Shown: positions 4,941 through 6,077 of the stretch, one piece after another
How positions within the stretch are numbered: the first letter of the stretch is position 1
Layout: every line of letters begins with the position of its first letter
Assembly (NCBI GenBank): GCA_017883485.1
Contig: JADGNM010000172.1
Span: 1 to 6,077, forward strand
Direction: 5' to 3'
DNA: 6,077 nucleotides
Source of the DNA: Methanosarcina sp.
GTDB taxonomy: Archaea > Halobacteriota > Methanosarcinia > Methanosarcinales > Methanosarcinaceae
Made by a program: the position numbers and the translations under genes
Notes under the pieces: model-generated
What the model was told of the DNA's origin: nothing
The model's input: only the letters and a program-made list of their open reading frames with translations
Databases searched by the model: none

Positions 4941-5354
4941 CTATTCTATATCGCATATGTCACATTCTTCGCAGTTGTCACAAGTACCAGATTCAGCATT
5001 TTGTATTATGAAATTTTTACCTGTTTCGTCAACAACGAAATCAATGCTACCATCAGAAAAGCCAGCCGCCACGTCTTTTTCCATGACGATTTTGATACCA
5101 TTATTTTCCATGGTTACATCATTATCATTTAAATCATCAGCAAGTGCTAGTGTCGAGTCAACAGATAAATGTCGTATAAAATAGAATACGACTATTCAGA
5201 ATCATTCAATCCTTGAGGATTGACTCGACACTAGTCCATATTGAGCATCTGCGCTTGTTCCAGTTATATAGATTCGTATCGCTGGTTGCGACTCCCCTTC
5301 TGTGCTTATCAAAGCTTTAAGCTCTGCAGCAGCTCTATTTGTTATTTCTATCAT
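4941..5354 (-). pseudogene. HesB/IscA-like gene split by an 80-bp insertion
   Basis: Reading from ATG 5354, the first 41 residues (MIEITNRAAAELKALI..., AQYGL) are the N-terminal half of an A-type iron-sulfur carrier fold. After a few foreign codons a TGA (5204-5202) ends translation at 50 residues. The second half (ALADDLND, NNGIKIVMEKDV, GSIDFVVDETGKNFIIQN) resumes after the insert and ends at TAG 4943-4941. Deleting the 80-bp element and one CTAG copy gives a continuous 109-residue protein, the normal family length. A-type proteins carry or deliver Fe-S clusters or iron. The usual first cysteine (G-G-C-S-G) is replaced here by Ser34, and the tail is CDNCEECDIC (Cys97, 100, 103, 106) instead of CGCG, so even the intact gene would be a divergent member. 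GGGG (5364-5361) is a weak ribosome site, and AATAAAAG near 5383-5390 a possible box A. Confidence 0.85.
5151..5230. mobile_element. 80-bp MITE inserted in the HesB/IscA-like gene
   Basis: Perfect 11-bp terminal inverted repeats: TGTCGAGTCAA (5151-5161) and TTGACTCGACA (5220-5230). The flanking CTAG is duplicated (5147-5150 and 5231-5234). Inside is a 7-bp hairpin GTCGTAT/ATACGAC (5171-5177/5186-5192). There is no coding capacity, so movement must have used a transposase from elsewhere. CTAG fits the YTAR-type duplications of IS5-family elements, but family assignment is tentative. Perfect repeats and an exact duplication suggest a recent insertion. Confidence 0.85.
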
Positions 5355-5481
5355 TTATATCCCCAATTTTGTTATGGTCTGCTTTTATTCTGTTTTTGTA
5401 GTTTTTCTTTGCTACTTCGCCGGATATCCCCGAAACCTAATTATCCAGAGCGATAGCCTAATCTTTCTGCACAATTCTAAA

Positions 5482-5497
5482 GGGCTCCGCAGAGCCC
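5482..5497. other. perfect G+C-rich hairpin downstream of the repeat-protein gene
   Basis: GGGCTC, loop CGCA, GAGCCC, in otherwise AT-rich DNA between two minus-strand genes. It lies 62 bases after the stop of the 89-residue gene. On the minus strand it is followed by only TTTAGAATT, so it may be a terminator or a 3'-end stabiliser of that gene. Confidence 0.4.
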
Positions 5498-5558
5498 GCC
5501 ATAAAAATATCCTGTAATATCCTCGAGCCTGGTAATCCTTCCACAAATGGTTGTCAGT

Positions 5559-5828
5559 TTAATAATGGATCGGATTAGAACCATACCTTGAACCATGTCG
5601 TATTTCATCTTCTACTTTAATTTTATGTGATACACTTTCACCTGTTGGTTTTCCTTCTTCTGCTTTTGTTTTATGCAATTCAGTTTCACCTGTTGGTTTT
5701 TCTTCTTCTACTTTTATTTTATGCCAGCCACACAAACAACCCTTTTTGCTATGCATGATGTGTTTTACAACACAAGCAAATCCTATTGTTGCTAAGCTAT
5801 AACCCACGATTTTCATAAATTTATACAC
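5559..5828 (-). CDS. small membrane-anchored protein with 16-residue tandem repeats
   Basis: An 89-residue protein of unknown family. Residues about 5-25 (MKIVGYSLATIGFACVVKHIM) form one hydrophobic helix, either an uncleaved anchor or a weak signal peptide. A short KKGCLCGW segment with a CxC pair follows. The rest is three tandem units starting HKIKVEEEKPTGETEL (36-51), HKTKAEEGKPTGESVS (52-67) and HKIKVEDE... (68-83, degenerate at its end), encoded by 48-bp repeats (5723-5676, 5675-5628, 5627-5580). The tail is charged, low-complexity and probably unstructured. The GTG start at 5828 is set by GGAGG six bases upstream; the ATG at 5816 is too far from it. Repeat number may vary between strains. 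Function unknown. Confidence 0.7.
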   Translation of the reverse strand: MYKFMKIVGYSLATIGFACVVKHIMHSKKGCLCGWHKIKVEEEKPTGETELHKTKAEEGKPTGESVSHKIKVEDEIRHGSRYGSNPIHY

Positions 5829-5834
5829 TTTATC

Positions 5835-5839
5835 CCTCC
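5835..5839 (-). promoter_or_regulatory. GGAGG ribosome site fixing a GTG start
   Basis: GGAGG with a six-base spacer to GTG 5828 is the strongest Shine-Dalgarno match in the window and selects GTG over the in-frame ATG twelve bases further. Confidence 0.7.
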
Positions 5840-5850
5840 AAGCTATTATT

Positions 5851-5874
5851 GTATCTTATCGTTTATGAAGATAC
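5851..5874. promoter_or_regulatory. inverted repeat in the upstream region of the repeat-protein gene
   Basis: GTATCTT (5851-5857) and AAGATAC (5868-5874) form a perfect 7-bp inverted repeat with a ten-base spacer, 23 bases upstream of the GTG start and overlapping the likely promoter. GTATCTTAT recurs at 5941-5949. A regulator site is possible. Two further short palindromes lie beyond it (TTATCC/GGATAA at 5970-5989 and TATCAC/GTGATA at 6043-6056). Confidence 0.3.
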
Positions 5875-6077
5875 GCAAACAAGCAGAAAGCCGTCACATT
5901 ATACAGCAAATAAGAAAGAAACCTTTACTCGTTCTCTTTGGTATCTTATTCAGTTGCGGGTAAATTAATTTATCCATGCTAAGGGATAACAGATATATAA
6001 TTTCACGTATTACTGTACCGATATCTAATGCTAGTTGAAAACTATCACAAGTGATAAAGGACTCGAACTTGATGCTA

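Noticed and set aside
4882..5184. 100-codon plus-strand reading frame rich in Ser
   Set aside because: It is the complement of the HesB/IscA-like second half, whose family pattern is clear on the minus strand.
5241..5517. Plus-strand hydrophobic frames (71 codons each)
   Set aside because: They lie opposite the N-terminal half of the IscA-like gene and AT-rich upstream DNA. Their hydrophobic character comes from T-rich sequence, and no ribosome site is present.
5894..6077. Minus-strand frame open from the window edge for about 60 codons, ending at TGA 5896-5894
   Set aside because: The translation (for example LALDIGTVIREIIYLLS) matches nothing I know and no start is visible. It could be the end of a gene beyond the edge, but the evidence is too weak to list.

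Overview
The window looks like an accessory stretch of a methanogenic archaeon, most likely Methanosarcina or a close relative. The taxon is an inference from several signs: AT-rich intergenic DNA with TATA (box A) elements, GGAGG or GAGGT ribosome sites, a secreted PKD-domain protein, an AnfO-type nitrogenase accessory protein, and an archaeal-style HesB/IscA protein with a cysteine-rich tail. No rRNA, tRNA or CRISPR array was seen.

Left part (1-1890). The C-terminal remnant of an arsenite methyltransferase (arsM) is followed by a strong hairpin/T-run terminator. Next come intact hisI (phosphoribosyl-AMP cyclohydrolase) and a secreted, unusually cysteine-rich PKD-domain protein. A terminator that can serve both strands separates this protein from the convergent anfO gene.

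Middle part (1899-4320). anfO lies on the minus strand and starts at TTG behind a clear GAGG site. It overlaps the stop of a possible 59-codon upstream reading frame. No nitrogenase structural genes are visible. After a non-coding stretch that may encode a small RNA comes an 86-residue helical protein ending in CxxCxxC. On the minus strand a two-gene unit follows: a 50-residue zinc-ribbon protein and a 161-residue protein of unknown function. This unit is bracketed by two diverged, same-orientation copies of a roughly 144-base non-coding element. Each copy ends in a conserved hairpin with an almost identical loop.

Right part (4321-6077). This part is largely gene-poor and shaped by small mobile elements. 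A 131-bp MITE-like element has imperfect terminal inverted repeats and a TAA target duplication. A second, 80-bp element has perfect 11-bp inverted repeats and a CTAG target duplication, and it has inserted into a HesB/IscA-like gene. Removing the insert and one target copy restores a 109-residue protein exactly in frame. The last gene encodes a small membrane-anchored protein with three 16-residue tandem repeats.

Recurring themes are small cysteine-rich, probably metal-binding proteins, gene decay, and short non-autonomous elements. The most unusual items are the duplicated structured element around the zinc-ribbon operon and the cleanly reconstructable MITE insertion.
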